Shown here: piece by piece, positions 28,076-35,798 of the stretch
Numbering within the stretch: the first letter of the stretch is position 1
How the letters are laid out: each line of letters begins with the position of its first letter
Assembly (NCBI GenBank): GCA_965226945.1
Contig: OZ245717.1
Location: forward strand, 7,626,001-7,690,000
Origin: SYLG01 sp965226945
Lineage (GTDB): Bacteria > Planctomycetota > Planctomycetia > Gemmatales > Gemmataceae
DNA length: 64,000 nucleotides
Reading direction: 5' to 3'
Translations under genes and position numbers: made by a program
The notes under the pieces: model-generated
Databases searched by the model: none
Told to the model about the DNA's origin: nothing
Seen by the model: the letters and a program-made list of their open reading frames with translations, nothing else

Positions 28076-29350
28076 TCAAGGTTGCTTGTAGAGTTTCCCG
28101 TCTTTCATCACGAGCTTCACCTGGCGCAGCGCCTTGATGTCGCGGAGGGGATCTCCCTCGACGGCAATCAAGTCGGCAAGCAGTCCAGGTTTCACCGAGC
28201 CAATCTTCTTCTCCATGTGCAAGGCACGCGCCGCGACCGAAGTTGCCGCGCGAATGGCTTGCACGGGAGCCATGCCGAAGTCCACGAGCAGTTCCAGTTC
28301 CCGGGCGCCGTCGCCATGGGCGAACACACCGATGTCGCTACCGTTGACGATCGTCACGCCGCTTTCCAGGGCTTCCTTGAAACATTTGCGTTTGGACCGC
28401 ATGTCCTGAGTTTCGGGTTGCATGGGATGCCACCCGCCAAAGTAGCGGGCATAGGCTTCGCCCGCGGCCAAGGTGGGGCAAAAGCCGACCTTGTGCTTGG
28501 CCATCAGCCGGAAAACTTCGATGTCGCCCTGATCACCATGTTCAATGGTTTCCACTCCCGCCAAGGTGGCGCGGGTCATCCCCTCTTTCGATTGGGAATG
28601 CGCCACAACCGGCACTCCAGCATCGCGTGCGGTCGTCACGATCAGCTTTAACTCTTCCAGCGAAAAGGCAGGCTTGGCCCCCGGGCCGGCGCCGTGCGGC
28701 GTATCGGCATACACCTTGATCCAGTCGGCCCCGGCACGGATCTGCTCGCGCACCACCTTGCGGAGGTTCTCACCGTCCGCTTCTTCCGCGCCTTGGGGCA
28801 TGCGCCACTCGGGTGCGAACGCCCGCGGAGCGTAACTACCCGTGGCCACGATCGCCCGGGTCGTGACGAGCAAGCGCGGACCGGGAATGATCCCTTTTTC
28901 AATGGCCGATTTGATGCCGACATCGGCGTTGCCCGCCCCTTCGGTGCCCAGATCGCGCAAGGTTGTAAAACCGCTAAGCAGGCCGGCCTTGGCATGATTC
29001 GTTGCGCGGCAAATCCGTTCCGCAAGCGGTTCCTTAAGTACCTGATCGTCCCATTTAGTTTCGTCGTAGGGATGCAGAAGGAGGTGCGAGTGCGCATCGA
29101 TCAGGCCAGGCAGCAGCGTCGTGCCCGGCAGCTCGATAACCTGGGCGTCGCCGGGTACTTTGAGTTCGGGGGCCGGTCCGGCGAAGGTGATTTTGCCACC
29201 AATTACCACGACGACCCATTCGGAATGGGCCAGCGCCGTTTCGCCATCGAAGACCCGATCGGGTTTGAGCAAGATCGGTCGATCTTGTGCGGGGAGGGCG
29301 GGGCACAAAGAGAACGTCAACGTGATGGCGAGCATGAAAAAACGCATCAT
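28076..29350 (-). CDS. Secreted amidohydrolase (imidazolonepropionase-like, 424 aa)
   Basis: A signal peptide (MMRFFMLAITLTFSLCPALPAQ) precedes a complete amidohydrolase fold. Metal-binding positions are visible in order: LIDAHSHLLL (HxH), IKVYAD (bridging lysine), VVAHSQS, TIEHGD and NGSDIGV (aspartate). The flanking beta-sandwich is shown by ILLKPDRVFDGE at the N-terminus and KPGLLADLIAVEGDPL at the C-terminus. These enzymes hydrolyse cyclic amides or Xaa-Pro/Arg dipeptides with one or two metals; the substrate cannot be deduced. The ATG at 29350 follows a GGGAGTGGG ribosome binding site. The gene converges on the DUF1552 gene and diverges from the esterase gene. Confidence 0.9.
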   Translation of the reverse strand: MMRFFMLAITLTFSLCPALPAQDRPILLKPDRVFDGETALAHSEWVVVVIGGKITFAGPAPELKVPGDAQVIELPGTTLLPGLIDAHSHLLLHPYDETKWDDQVLKEPLAERICRATNHAKAGLLSGFTTLRDLGTEGAGNADVGIKSAIEKGIIPGPRLLVTTRAIVATGSYAPRAFAPEWRMPQGAEEADGENLRKVVREQIRAGADWIKVYADTPHGAGPGAKPAFSLEELKLIVTTARDAGVPVVAHSQSKEGMTRATLAGVETIEHGDQGDIEVFRLMAKHKVGFCPTLAAGEAYARYFGGWHPMQPETQDMRSKRKCFKEALESGVTIVNGSDIGVFAHGDGARELELLVDFGMAPVQAIRAATSVAARALHMEKKIGSVKPGLLADLIAVEGDPLRDIKALRQVKLVMKDGKLYKQP

Positions 29351-29543
29351 CCCACTCCCGCTCGCACCCTGATTCGGGCGACGCCTATGAGGATTCGATG
29401 CGGTTTTTGATACATTCCGGGGGCGTCGGCACCCAGGTCAAAAGGACTTGTAATCTTTCTTGGTCGTTTGTTGTTTCCATAGCAGACCCCTGGGTCGTGC
29501 AGGGGCGTTCCCGGCAGGGGTTCCATTTCATCGGGGGAAATTC

Positions 29544-30452
29544 ATGCGCCTGATTGCTCTGTTCTTTCTCGCCATGGTGGCTGTCAATGAAGCTGCTCCG
29601 TCCGCTTCGGCCGCCGATTCCGTCACTCTGAACGGTTGCGAGCAGTTCGACCTGAAAGCCAAATCGGGTGATGCGTATCGCATCTTTGTTGCCGCCCCCA
29701 CCAAGCCGATCCCCGAGACGGGCTACCCGGTCATTTACTTAAGCGATGGCAATGGGAACTTCCCGACCCTGGTCGCCGCCGTCAAGCGGCTCGCGCTCCT
29801 TGAGATCAAGGCGGTGGTCGTGGGCATCGGCTACCCCGACGAGCACGCCGGGATTCATCTAAGGCGCCGCTGTTTCGATTTGACGCCGCTCGCGAGTGAA
29901 AAATGGCTCAAAACGGTCGAAGGGAATCCGCTTCTGAAAAAGACCGGGGGAGCCGATGAGTTCCTGGCGTTCCTCGAAGGTGAAGTCAAACCACGGATTG
30001 AGAAAAAACACCCGATCGACCGCAAACGGCAAACCCTTTTCGGTCATTCCCTCGGTGGTCTCTTTGCCCTGCATGTCCTCTTCACCAAGCCCGAGGCGTT
30101 TCAGACCTATGTGGCTTCGAGCCCATCCATCTGGTGGGACGATCTTGCGCTCTTGGAAACCGAGAAAGCCTTTGTGAAAAAGCATGCCGAGCGGGGGGTC
30201 AACGCCCGTCTGCTCATGACCGTGGGGGAGTGGGAGCAAAAGCCCAATCCCAAATTTGCCAAGGAATTGGCCAAGGCCCTCAAGGACAATCGCCAGGTGA
30301 CCAATGCCAGGGAAATGGCTCTTCGCTTGCAGGAGAAGCCGCTCAAGGGTTTGAAGGTCGAATTCCGAGAATTCGGCGAAGAAGACCACGGCTCGGTACT
30401 GCTTGCCGCCGCCAGCCGTGGGGTGCGATTTGCCATGGATGAACTTCCTTGA
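29544..30452 (+). CDS. Secreted alpha/beta-hydrolase esterase (Fes/IroE type, 302 aa)
   Basis: The ATG at 29544 follows a GGGGGAAATTC site and starts a signal peptide (MRLIALFFLAMVAVNEAAPS). The nucleophile elbow is LFGHSLGGLFAL at about residues 171-182, with Ser in GHSLGG. A later FGEEDHGSV supplies the probable catalytic His near residue 277. The order matches putative esterases of PF00756 type (enterochelin esterase, IroE and relatives), and length is typical. Secretion suggests hydrolysis of an external ester. The gene stands alone between the amidohydrolase and dinB; no siderophore genes are nearby, so the substrate is open. Confidence 0.86.
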   Translation: MRLIALFFLAMVAVNEAAPSASAADSVTLNGCEQFDLKAKSGDAYRIFVAAPTKPIPETGYPVIYLSDGNGNFPTLVAAVKRLALLEIKAVVVGIGYPDEHAGIHLRRRCFDLTPLASEKWLKTVEGNPLLKKTGGADEFLAFLEGEVKPRIEKKHPIDRKRQTLFGHSLGGLFALHVLFTKPEAFQTYVASSPSIWWDDLALLETEKAFVKKHAERGVNARLLMTVGEWEQKPNPKFAKELAKALKDNRQVTNAREMALRLQEKPLKGLKVEFREFGEEDHGSVLLAAASRGVRFAMDELP

Positions 30453-30642
30453 CCGATTGCGCCTGAGTTGAGGTGCTTGGAAGCGACCGAATCGGCAGAA
30501 GATGCATCGTGCACCCAGGCAAAGTCCCTGCAGCGCTCGATTCGATCGACCCGCACCGGATTCGGACGACCCGACCCGGCAAATCGCTATATTGCCGCTG
30601 GGCGCGCTTTCCTGCGCGCCTGGGCAAACAAGCGAATCCACC

Positions 30643-31809
30643 ATGATCCTCCACGTCGACATGGATGCGTTCTACGCGTCCGTCGAAGAACGAGACAACC
30701 CCGCGCTCGTGGGCAAGCCGGTCATTGTCGGAGGCACCGCCGAAGGGCGAGGCGTCGTCTGTGCGGCGAATTATGTCGCGAGAAAGTATGGCGTGCACAG
30801 CGCCATGGCGGCCGGCCAGGCCAGGAAACTCTGCCCGCACGGCATCTTCATCAAGCCGCGGATGAACCACTACGCGCTGATCTCAAAGCAAATTCGCGAG
30901 ATCTTTGAACACTACACGCCGCTGGTGGAGCCGCTCTCGCTCGACGAGGCCTTTCTTGACGTGACCGCCAGCGAGGCGCTGTTCGGTCCCTCTCTTGAGA
31001 TTGGCCTCAAGATTAAACGGCGCATTCGCGAGGAGCTTCACCTCATCGCTTCCGTCGGAGTCGCGCCCAGCAAGTTCCTCGCCAAGGTGGCGAGCGACCT
31101 GAAGAAGCCCGACGGTTTTGTCGTGGTCGCAGAGGATCAGGTGCAGGCGTTCCTCGATCCGCTGCCGGTTGGCAGAATTTGGGGAGTGGGCAAAGTCACC
31201 GGCAAAACTTTTGAACGCCTGGCCATCCGCACGATTGGCGATCTGAGACAAATCCCGCTCGCGACGCTTACTGAATGGTTTGGCGCTTCCGGCGACCATT
31301 ACTGGCGGCTTTCCCATGGGATCGATGAGCGCAAAGTGGTCCCCGACCGGGAAGCGAAGTCGATTTCCCATGAGACCACTTTTGCCCGGGATATTGCAGA
31401 CAAGGAGATTCTGCGCGCTTGCCTGGTGGAATTGGTCGAGCAGGTGGCCCGGCGCCTGAGACGATACGAGCTCAAAGGGCGGACCGTCGATTTGAAAGTG
31501 CGCTTTGCCGACTTCAAAACCATCACCCGGTCGGTGACGCTGCCGGTGGCGACCAACATCACCAAGGAGTTGCTGGAAGCAGGGCTCGAACTACTCACGA
31601 ACCGCCTTCCGCGCACACATTTGCCCATTCGCCTGCTCGGCTTCGGCGTCAACAACCTGGGAGAATGCGGCCTCTCGCAAGGTGAACTGTTCGGCCAGGA
31701 ACATCGCGAGCGCCACCAGGAACTCGATAAGGCGGTCGATCAGATCACGGAGAAATTCGGCAAGCTTTCCATTCGGCGTGGATCCGGTCTTGGAAAACCT
31801 GAGAATTGA
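30643..31809 (+). CDS. dinB: DNA polymerase IV (Y-family, 388 aa)
   Basis: The protein begins MILHVDMDAFYASVEER, the first catalytic block of Y-family polymerases with the metal-binding Asp residues. SLDEAFLDVT near residues 100-109 is the second acidic block. A helix-hairpin-helix region follows (IWGVGKVTGKTFERL), then the little-finger domain. Length is close to the usual 350-400 residues. The enzyme performs error-prone translesion synthesis. The start at 30643 is set by the conserved N-terminus, since the frame extends upstream without similarity. No LexA-type box was identified upstream. It is followed by the convergent small gene at 31931. Confidence 0.95.
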   Translation: MILHVDMDAFYASVEERDNPALVGKPVIVGGTAEGRGVVCAANYVARKYGVHSAMAAGQARKLCPHGIFIKPRMNHYALISKQIREIFEHYTPLVEPLSLDEAFLDVTASEALFGPSLEIGLKIKRRIREELHLIASVGVAPSKFLAKVASDLKKPDGFVVVAEDQVQAFLDPLPVGRIWGVGKVTGKTFERLAIRTIGDLRQIPLATLTEWFGASGDHYWRLSHGIDERKVVPDREAKSISHETTFARDIADKEILRACLVELVEQVARRLRRYELKGRTVDLKVRFADFKTITRSVTLPVATNITKELLEAGLELLTNRLPRTHLPIRLLGFGVNNLGECGLSQGELFGQEHRERHQELDKAVDQITEKFGKLSIRRGSGLGKPEN

Positions 31810-31930
31810 AGCCAATCGATAAAAAAAGTATCCCCAAGGGAATCGGGAATTCGCTTCGACCGCGAATACTGATTGACAAACCCCGCAAATACGTTTTGGA
31901 AGGCTGTGGGAACTGTGCCTCATGTCTCAC

Positions 31931-32164
31931 TCAGTGGCGCACGATCGAATTCGCAGCCGGCGCGCAATGGTCGGCCGGCACGGTCCAGACTTCGGGTTGT
32001 AACCCACCAAGCCCTCCCTCCGATTTTCGAGTGGCCTGCGGCTCTCCGTACCAAAGGGCGACATGACCTTCCGGCACCCATGAGTCGGCGTCAGTCCCGA
32101 CAACCACAGCCAAGAGTCCATCGTACTCGACCAACTGTCCCCGATCCCAGAGTTTGACTGCCAT
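31931..32164 (-). CDS. Small hypothetical protein (77 aa)
   Basis: I do not recognise this gene. The ATG at 32164 is preceded by a near-perfect AAGGAGGTG ribosome binding site with about 7 bases of spacing, among the strongest in the window, which argues that it is translated. The product (starting MAVKLWDRGQLVEYDG) is short and soluble, with a beta-rich N-terminal half and several Trp residues. The fold looks like a compact SH3-like barrel, but this is only an impression. It is convergent to dinB. Confidence 0.6.
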   Translation of the reverse strand: MAVKLWDRGQLVEYDGLLAVVVGTDADSWVPEGHVALWYGEPQATRKSEGGLGGLQPEVWTVPADHCAPAANSIVRH

Positions 32165-32492
32165 GAAGTAGCACCTCCTTGTCGAACGAATGAGCTTACC
32201 GGCCCGGCGGTACCAGGCGCGCTTTAACTTGCATAAACAAATTAGGGGTGATCAGTCAAATGGAGCGCCGGGTTCGCGGACTTGATGCTCTATATCCGAC
32301 CTGTGCAATTTCCATCAAGGGTGGGGTCACCCCCAACGCGTTGCAGAGTCATTTTGGGTACGCCTTGGTCTGGGCAGAACGATGGGAGATTGGTCTTAGG
32401 AGGGACTGATTACAGGTTAAGTCGAACAACATACCTGAGCAACGACAAGTAAAACACCGCCTGACTGTGCCAAAGCCCCATGCGGATGATCG
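32165..32492. other. Intergenic region with no gene seen
   Basis: About 330 bases separate the small 77-residue gene from the end of the acyl-CoA ligase gene. No frame with a ribosome binding site or protein-like composition is present. It probably carries the promoter of the small gene near its left end and the 3' untranslated region of the mutase-ligase operon at its right end. Confidence 0.55.
32230..32259 (-). promoter_or_regulatory. Possible sigma-70-like promoter for the 77-aa gene
   Basis: On the minus strand TTGACT is followed after 18 bases by TATGCA, about 66 bases upstream of the ATG at 32164. The -35 element is good and the -10 element poor, and planctomycete promoters are not well defined, so this is only a candidate. 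Confidence 0.25.
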
Positions 32493-34166
32493 TCAGGAAA
32501 CCGGGGAGATGCATTGCAACCGATCTCGTTCCGTTTCCCGCAGTTCACGGCGGCGGATTTTTCCCGACGGTGTCTTGGGAAGCGACGTCACAAACTCCAC
32601 TTTCCTTGGATACTTGTAAGGGGCCATCCGGCTTTTGACGAATTCCTGAATTTCATGAGCCAGGGCGTCCGAGGGGCAAAACCCTTGCCGCAAGACGATG
32701 AACGCCTTGACCACCAGGCCACGCATGGAATCGGGGCTTTCCACCGCGGCGGCTTCCAGCACGGCGGGATGGCTCACCAAGCCACTTTCCACCTCAAACG
32801 GGGAAATGCGATAGCCGCTGGCCTTCATGACATCATCGCATCGTCCCTGGAACCAAAAGTACCCCTCCTCATCCCGCTTGAGCACGTCGCCTGAATAAAA
32901 CCAGTCGCCGCGAAAGACCTCGGCGGTCTGATCCGGTTTATTCCAGTATTCCTTCATCATTCCAGGGTGGGAATCCCTCTTCACACAAAGGACTCCTTCC
33001 TCCCCTGGCCCCACCGGTTTCATGTCCTCATCCATCAGCTCGATCACGGTACCCGGGCCCGCCAAACCGCAACTGCCCGCCTTGAAATCCATTCCTTCGC
33101 TGTTGAAGCAATACACCATGCATTCGGTCATGCCGATCCCGTCCCGCGGAAGGACGCCAAAATGCTCCTGGATGGCGGTCAAGGTATCGGGGGGCAGGGG
33201 TTCCCCCGCGCTAACCGCATGGCGCCAGGTGTGAAAATCGAAGCTCTGGGATCCTTCGGCAGCCGCCATCAACATCCGGTAGATGGTCGGGGGCGCGGTG
33301 AAGTTGGTGATGCCGTACTTCTTAAACAAACCGCACCAGCGCTCCGGGTCAAACCGTCCCCCGTGCGCATCGTAAAGCACCACGGTCAAACCCCTGGCGA
33401 GCGCGTAAAGGAAAGTCGATGCTACCGGCAACAGCCAACCCATTTCGGCAGGGCAGGCAACGATGTCCCCGGGCCGATAATCATGCCAGTAGCGCACCAA
33501 TCCCTCATAAGCGATCGGATAACGCTGATAATGCACAACCCCCTTGGGATCGGCGGTCGTTCCCGAGGTGTAGGCAATGAACCCAATATCATCCGATCGT
33601 GTGTCCTCGTACTGAAACAATTCGGATCCTTGATCGATCATCGAACCAAAGGAGACATAGGAACGAGAAATCGTCGTTCGATTCGAACCCCATCCGTCTG
33701 TCACAATCACCGACCTGAGGTTCGGACAGTTTCCGCTGGCTTGATCCACCGCCTCCACCAATTCCGGGGTGGTGATCGCGGCCACGGCGCCGCTATCGCG
33801 GAGCCGGTACTCCACCTCATGGGCTCGAAACTGGGTGCTAGAGGGAATGAAGACTCCTCCGATCCGGGAAATCCCCAATGCCGCGATGTAAAACTCGGGC
33901 AGATTGGGCAAGCGGAGAAAGACGCGATCTCCCTTCTTGACCCCCATGCGGCCAAGGGAGGAGGCAAATCGCCGGCTCAAGGCATCCAGTTGACGGAAGG
34001 TGAATACGCTCGATTCGTGCCGGGCATTTTCCCACAAGAGAGCGGGGGTATCCCCGTGACCAGCATCGACCTGGCCCGTGGTCAAGGCATGACCGAGGTT
34101 GAACTGCGTGGGAATGCCCCTCCAAGGATCCCAGGTTTTGCACAACGCCATGTAGTCAAGCATCAT
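32493..34166 (-). CDS. Acyl-CoA synthetase (ACSM/acetyl-CoA synthetase-like, 557 aa)
   Basis: This is an adenylate-forming ligase that converts a carboxylate, ATP and CoA into acyl-CoA. The phosphate loop is AYTSGTTADPKGVVH near residue 190. The adenylate-binding core is GIGMTECMVY. The hinge is seen in FWFQGRCDDVMKASGYRISP, and the catalytic lysine lies in PKTPSGKIRRRELR near the C-terminus. The pattern resembles medium-chain and butyryl-CoA synthetases more than long-chain enzymes. A GAGGTGGGACC ribosome binding site precedes the ATG at 34166. It is the last gene of the operon led by the acyl-CoA mutase, 45 bases after meaB, which suggests activation of a short or branched acid such as (iso)butyrate. 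Confidence 0.88.
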   Translation of the reverse strand: MMLDYMALCKTWDPWRGIPTQFNLGHALTTGQVDAGHGDTPALLWENARHESSVFTFRQLDALSRRFASSLGRMGVKKGDRVFLRLPNLPEFYIAALGISRIGGVFIPSSTQFRAHEVEYRLRDSGAVAAITTPELVEAVDQASGNCPNLRSVIVTDGWGSNRTTISRSYVSFGSMIDQGSELFQYEDTRSDDIGFIAYTSGTTADPKGVVHYQRYPIAYEGLVRYWHDYRPGDIVACPAEMGWLLPVASTFLYALARGLTVVLYDAHGGRFDPERWCGLFKKYGITNFTAPPTIYRMLMAAAEGSQSFDFHTWRHAVSAGEPLPPDTLTAIQEHFGVLPRDGIGMTECMVYCFNSEGMDFKAGSCGLAGPGTVIELMDEDMKPVGPGEEGVLCVKRDSHPGMMKEYWNKPDQTAEVFRGDWFYSGDVLKRDEEGYFWFQGRCDDVMKASGYRISPFEVESGLVSHPAVLEAAAVESPDSMRGLVVKAFIVLRQGFCPSDALAHEIQEFVKSRMAPYKYPRKVEFVTSLPKTPSGKIRRRELRETERDRLQCISPVS

Positions 34167-34211
34167 GGTCCCACCTCGCGACAGCGTACGAGAATTCTGA
34201 GTTCGAACCGG

Positions 34212-35234
34212 TTAAGGACCGCATGGACCGGAAGCGTTTCGCAATAACCCCAGCAACTCATCGGTCGCCTGATCCTCGTTGACCTCGCCTCGATCAAGCC
34301 GCCCTGCGAGCACCGCGATGGAATGCGTTTGCGAAATCCCTTGAAAGCGATGAGCCAATTGCTCCCGCGCGATGTTCCACAGCTTCCGGACTGATCCCAA
34401 AGCGGGACCCTTAATCTTTTCGATTTGTTTGATCTGTTTGTTCTCTCTGTTCTCTTTGTTTTGCTTGATCTGCTTTTCTTCCTCAAGAGTTTTCCAAAGC
34501 TCAGGCAAACCCGTCCCTTTGAGCGAGCTAACCCGCACAATGGGAACTTCCTTGCAGCCGGGAAGGTTGACCATGCTCCTCAACTGGGATTCCATCCGGT
34601 CGGTCGTGGGCAGGTCGGCCTTGTGAACTACAAGGATATCCGCCACCTCGATCAACCCCGCCTTTTGCCATTGGAGATCATCCCCCGATTCGGGCTGAAC
34701 GAGCAGCACCACCAAATCGGCAAAATCGCGGATCGCGGTATCGGCCTGGCCGGCCCCCGCGGTTTCGATCAAAATCAATTCCAAACCAAAAGCATCCATT
34801 GCCAGGATCATCAGATCCAAATGATGCGCGATCGCTTCCCCAGAGCGGCTCGAAGTGACACTGCGAATGAAAAGGCCCTCGTCGGGCAAGGAAGGCATGC
34901 GCGCCCGGTCCCCCAAAAGGGCGCCCCCGGTAAGGGGGCTTTCCGGATCGCAGGCGAGCACCCCGACCTTTTTCCCAAGGCCGCGCACATGCTCAATCAA
35001 CCTGCCTACCAATGAGCTTTTGCCGACCCCGCCATTGCCGGTGATCGCAATGGCTGTTGCGCGCCGCTTGTGAGCCCGGAGGTGGTCTAGAAGGGTAGAC
35101 GGAAGCCGATCCTCCGAGATCCAGGTGAGCAGACGGGCCAGCGCATGGCGGTCTCCCGCTTTGAGGCGGTCCCAGAGATTTTCCGAGGCGGCAGCCCGAT
35201 CCTCGGACACAGATTGACCGGCAAGATTAACCAC
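34212..35234 (-). CDS. meaB: MeaB/ArgK-type chaperone GTPase of the acyl-CoA mutase (340 aa)
   Basis: A P-loop G protein that protects and reloads the B12 cofactor of acyl-CoA mutases. Visible motifs are ITGNGGVGKSSLVGRL (Walker A, residues about 64-79), DPESPLTGGALLGDRARM (switch-like region of this family), LILIETAGAGQAD (Walker B region) and VVHKADL (base specificity, NKxD-like with His replacing Asn). A Lys/Gln/Asn-rich low-complexity insertion occupies about residues 250-275, unusual for the family. The GTG start at 35234 overlaps the stop of the B12-binding subunit by 8 bases, indicating coupled translation with its client. A dimerising C-terminal helix region follows the insertion. Confidence 0.92.
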   Translation of the reverse strand: MVNLAGQSVSEDRAAASENLWDRLKAGDRHALARLLTWISEDRLPSTLLDHLRAHKRRATAIAITGNGGVGKSSLVGRLIEHVRGLGKKVGVLACDPESPLTGGALLGDRARMPSLPDEGLFIRSVTSSRSGEAIAHHLDLMILAMDAFGLELILIETAGAGQADTAIRDFADLVVLLVQPESGDDLQWQKAGLIEVADILVVHKADLPTTDRMESQLRSMVNLPGCKEVPIVRVSSLKGTGLPELWKTLEEEKQIKQNKENRENKQIKQIEKIKGPALGSVRKLWNIAREQLAHRFQGISQTHSIAVLAGRLDRGEVNEDQATDELLGLLRNASGPCGP

Positions 35235-35646
35235 GACTTGGGCCCAGGTCCTGGTTCATATGATCGACAATCTCGGCAAGGGGGGTGCCAGGCCCAAACA
35301 CCCGGGAGACTCCCATCGCCAGCAAGGCGGGAATATCTTCCTCCGGGATGATGCCCCCCACCAGAATCCGCACCCGCTCCAGTCCCGCCTCCTTGAGCAA
35401 GCCAAGGATTCGCGGAACGAGAGTCATGTGGGCGCCACTTAAAAGACTCAGGCCCAGCCAGTCGGCGTCTTCATCCATGACGGTGCGCACCACCGCCTCG
35501 GGAGTTTGCCATAAACCGGGATAAATGACCTGAAAGCCCCCATCGCGTAGGCCGCGGGCCACGATCTGGATCCCTCGATCATGACCATCCAAACCCACCT
35601 TGGCCAGCACCACTCGTTTGTTGGCGGACCTAACTAGTTTTGTCAC
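35227..35646 (-). CDS. B12-binding small subunit of acyl-CoA mutase (139 aa)
   Basis: The protein is a stand-alone cobalamin-binding Rossmann domain. It has the base-off signature DxHxxG (DGHDRG, residues 20-25, with His22 as lower cobalt ligand), then LGLSLLSGAH and LVGGIIPEED, which cradle the nucleotide tail. A GTG start at 35646 is chosen because it follows GGGAGG at good spacing; a TTG at 35685 would add 13 residues with no family similarity. It pairs with the large subunit encoded 152 bases upstream. Two-gene mutases of this kind are known both for methylmalonyl-CoA and isobutyryl-CoA mutases. Confidence 0.92.
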   Translation of the reverse strand: MTKLVRSANKRVVLAKVGLDGHDRGIQIVARGLRDGGFQVIYPGLWQTPEAVVRTVMDEDADWLGLSLLSGAHMTLVPRILGLLKEAGLERVRILVGGIIPEEDIPALLAMGVSRVFGPGTPLAEIVDHMNQDLGPSRG

Positions 35647-35798
35647 GGTTGTCGCCTCCCGCGATCCGCTCGGGCTAAAAATCAAAAACAGATATCGCGC
35701 TCGGAATACCGAGAGTAACTCTCACCCATGCTTGATTGGGAAGTCTTTACCTACGGTTTGTCCAAGTTAGAAATGCCTCCTTGCAAGCGCAAAGTCGG

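Noticed and set aside
32243..32340. Possible small RNA or riboswitch in the gap after the 77-residue gene
   Set aside because: The stretch has a few short self-complementary words but no stable stem or known motif that I can recognise.
35700..35798. Mini-frame of 11 codons overlapping the mutase stop (ATGA)
   Set aside because: Overlapping ATGA could couple translation, but the peptide is too short to support and nothing else indicates function.
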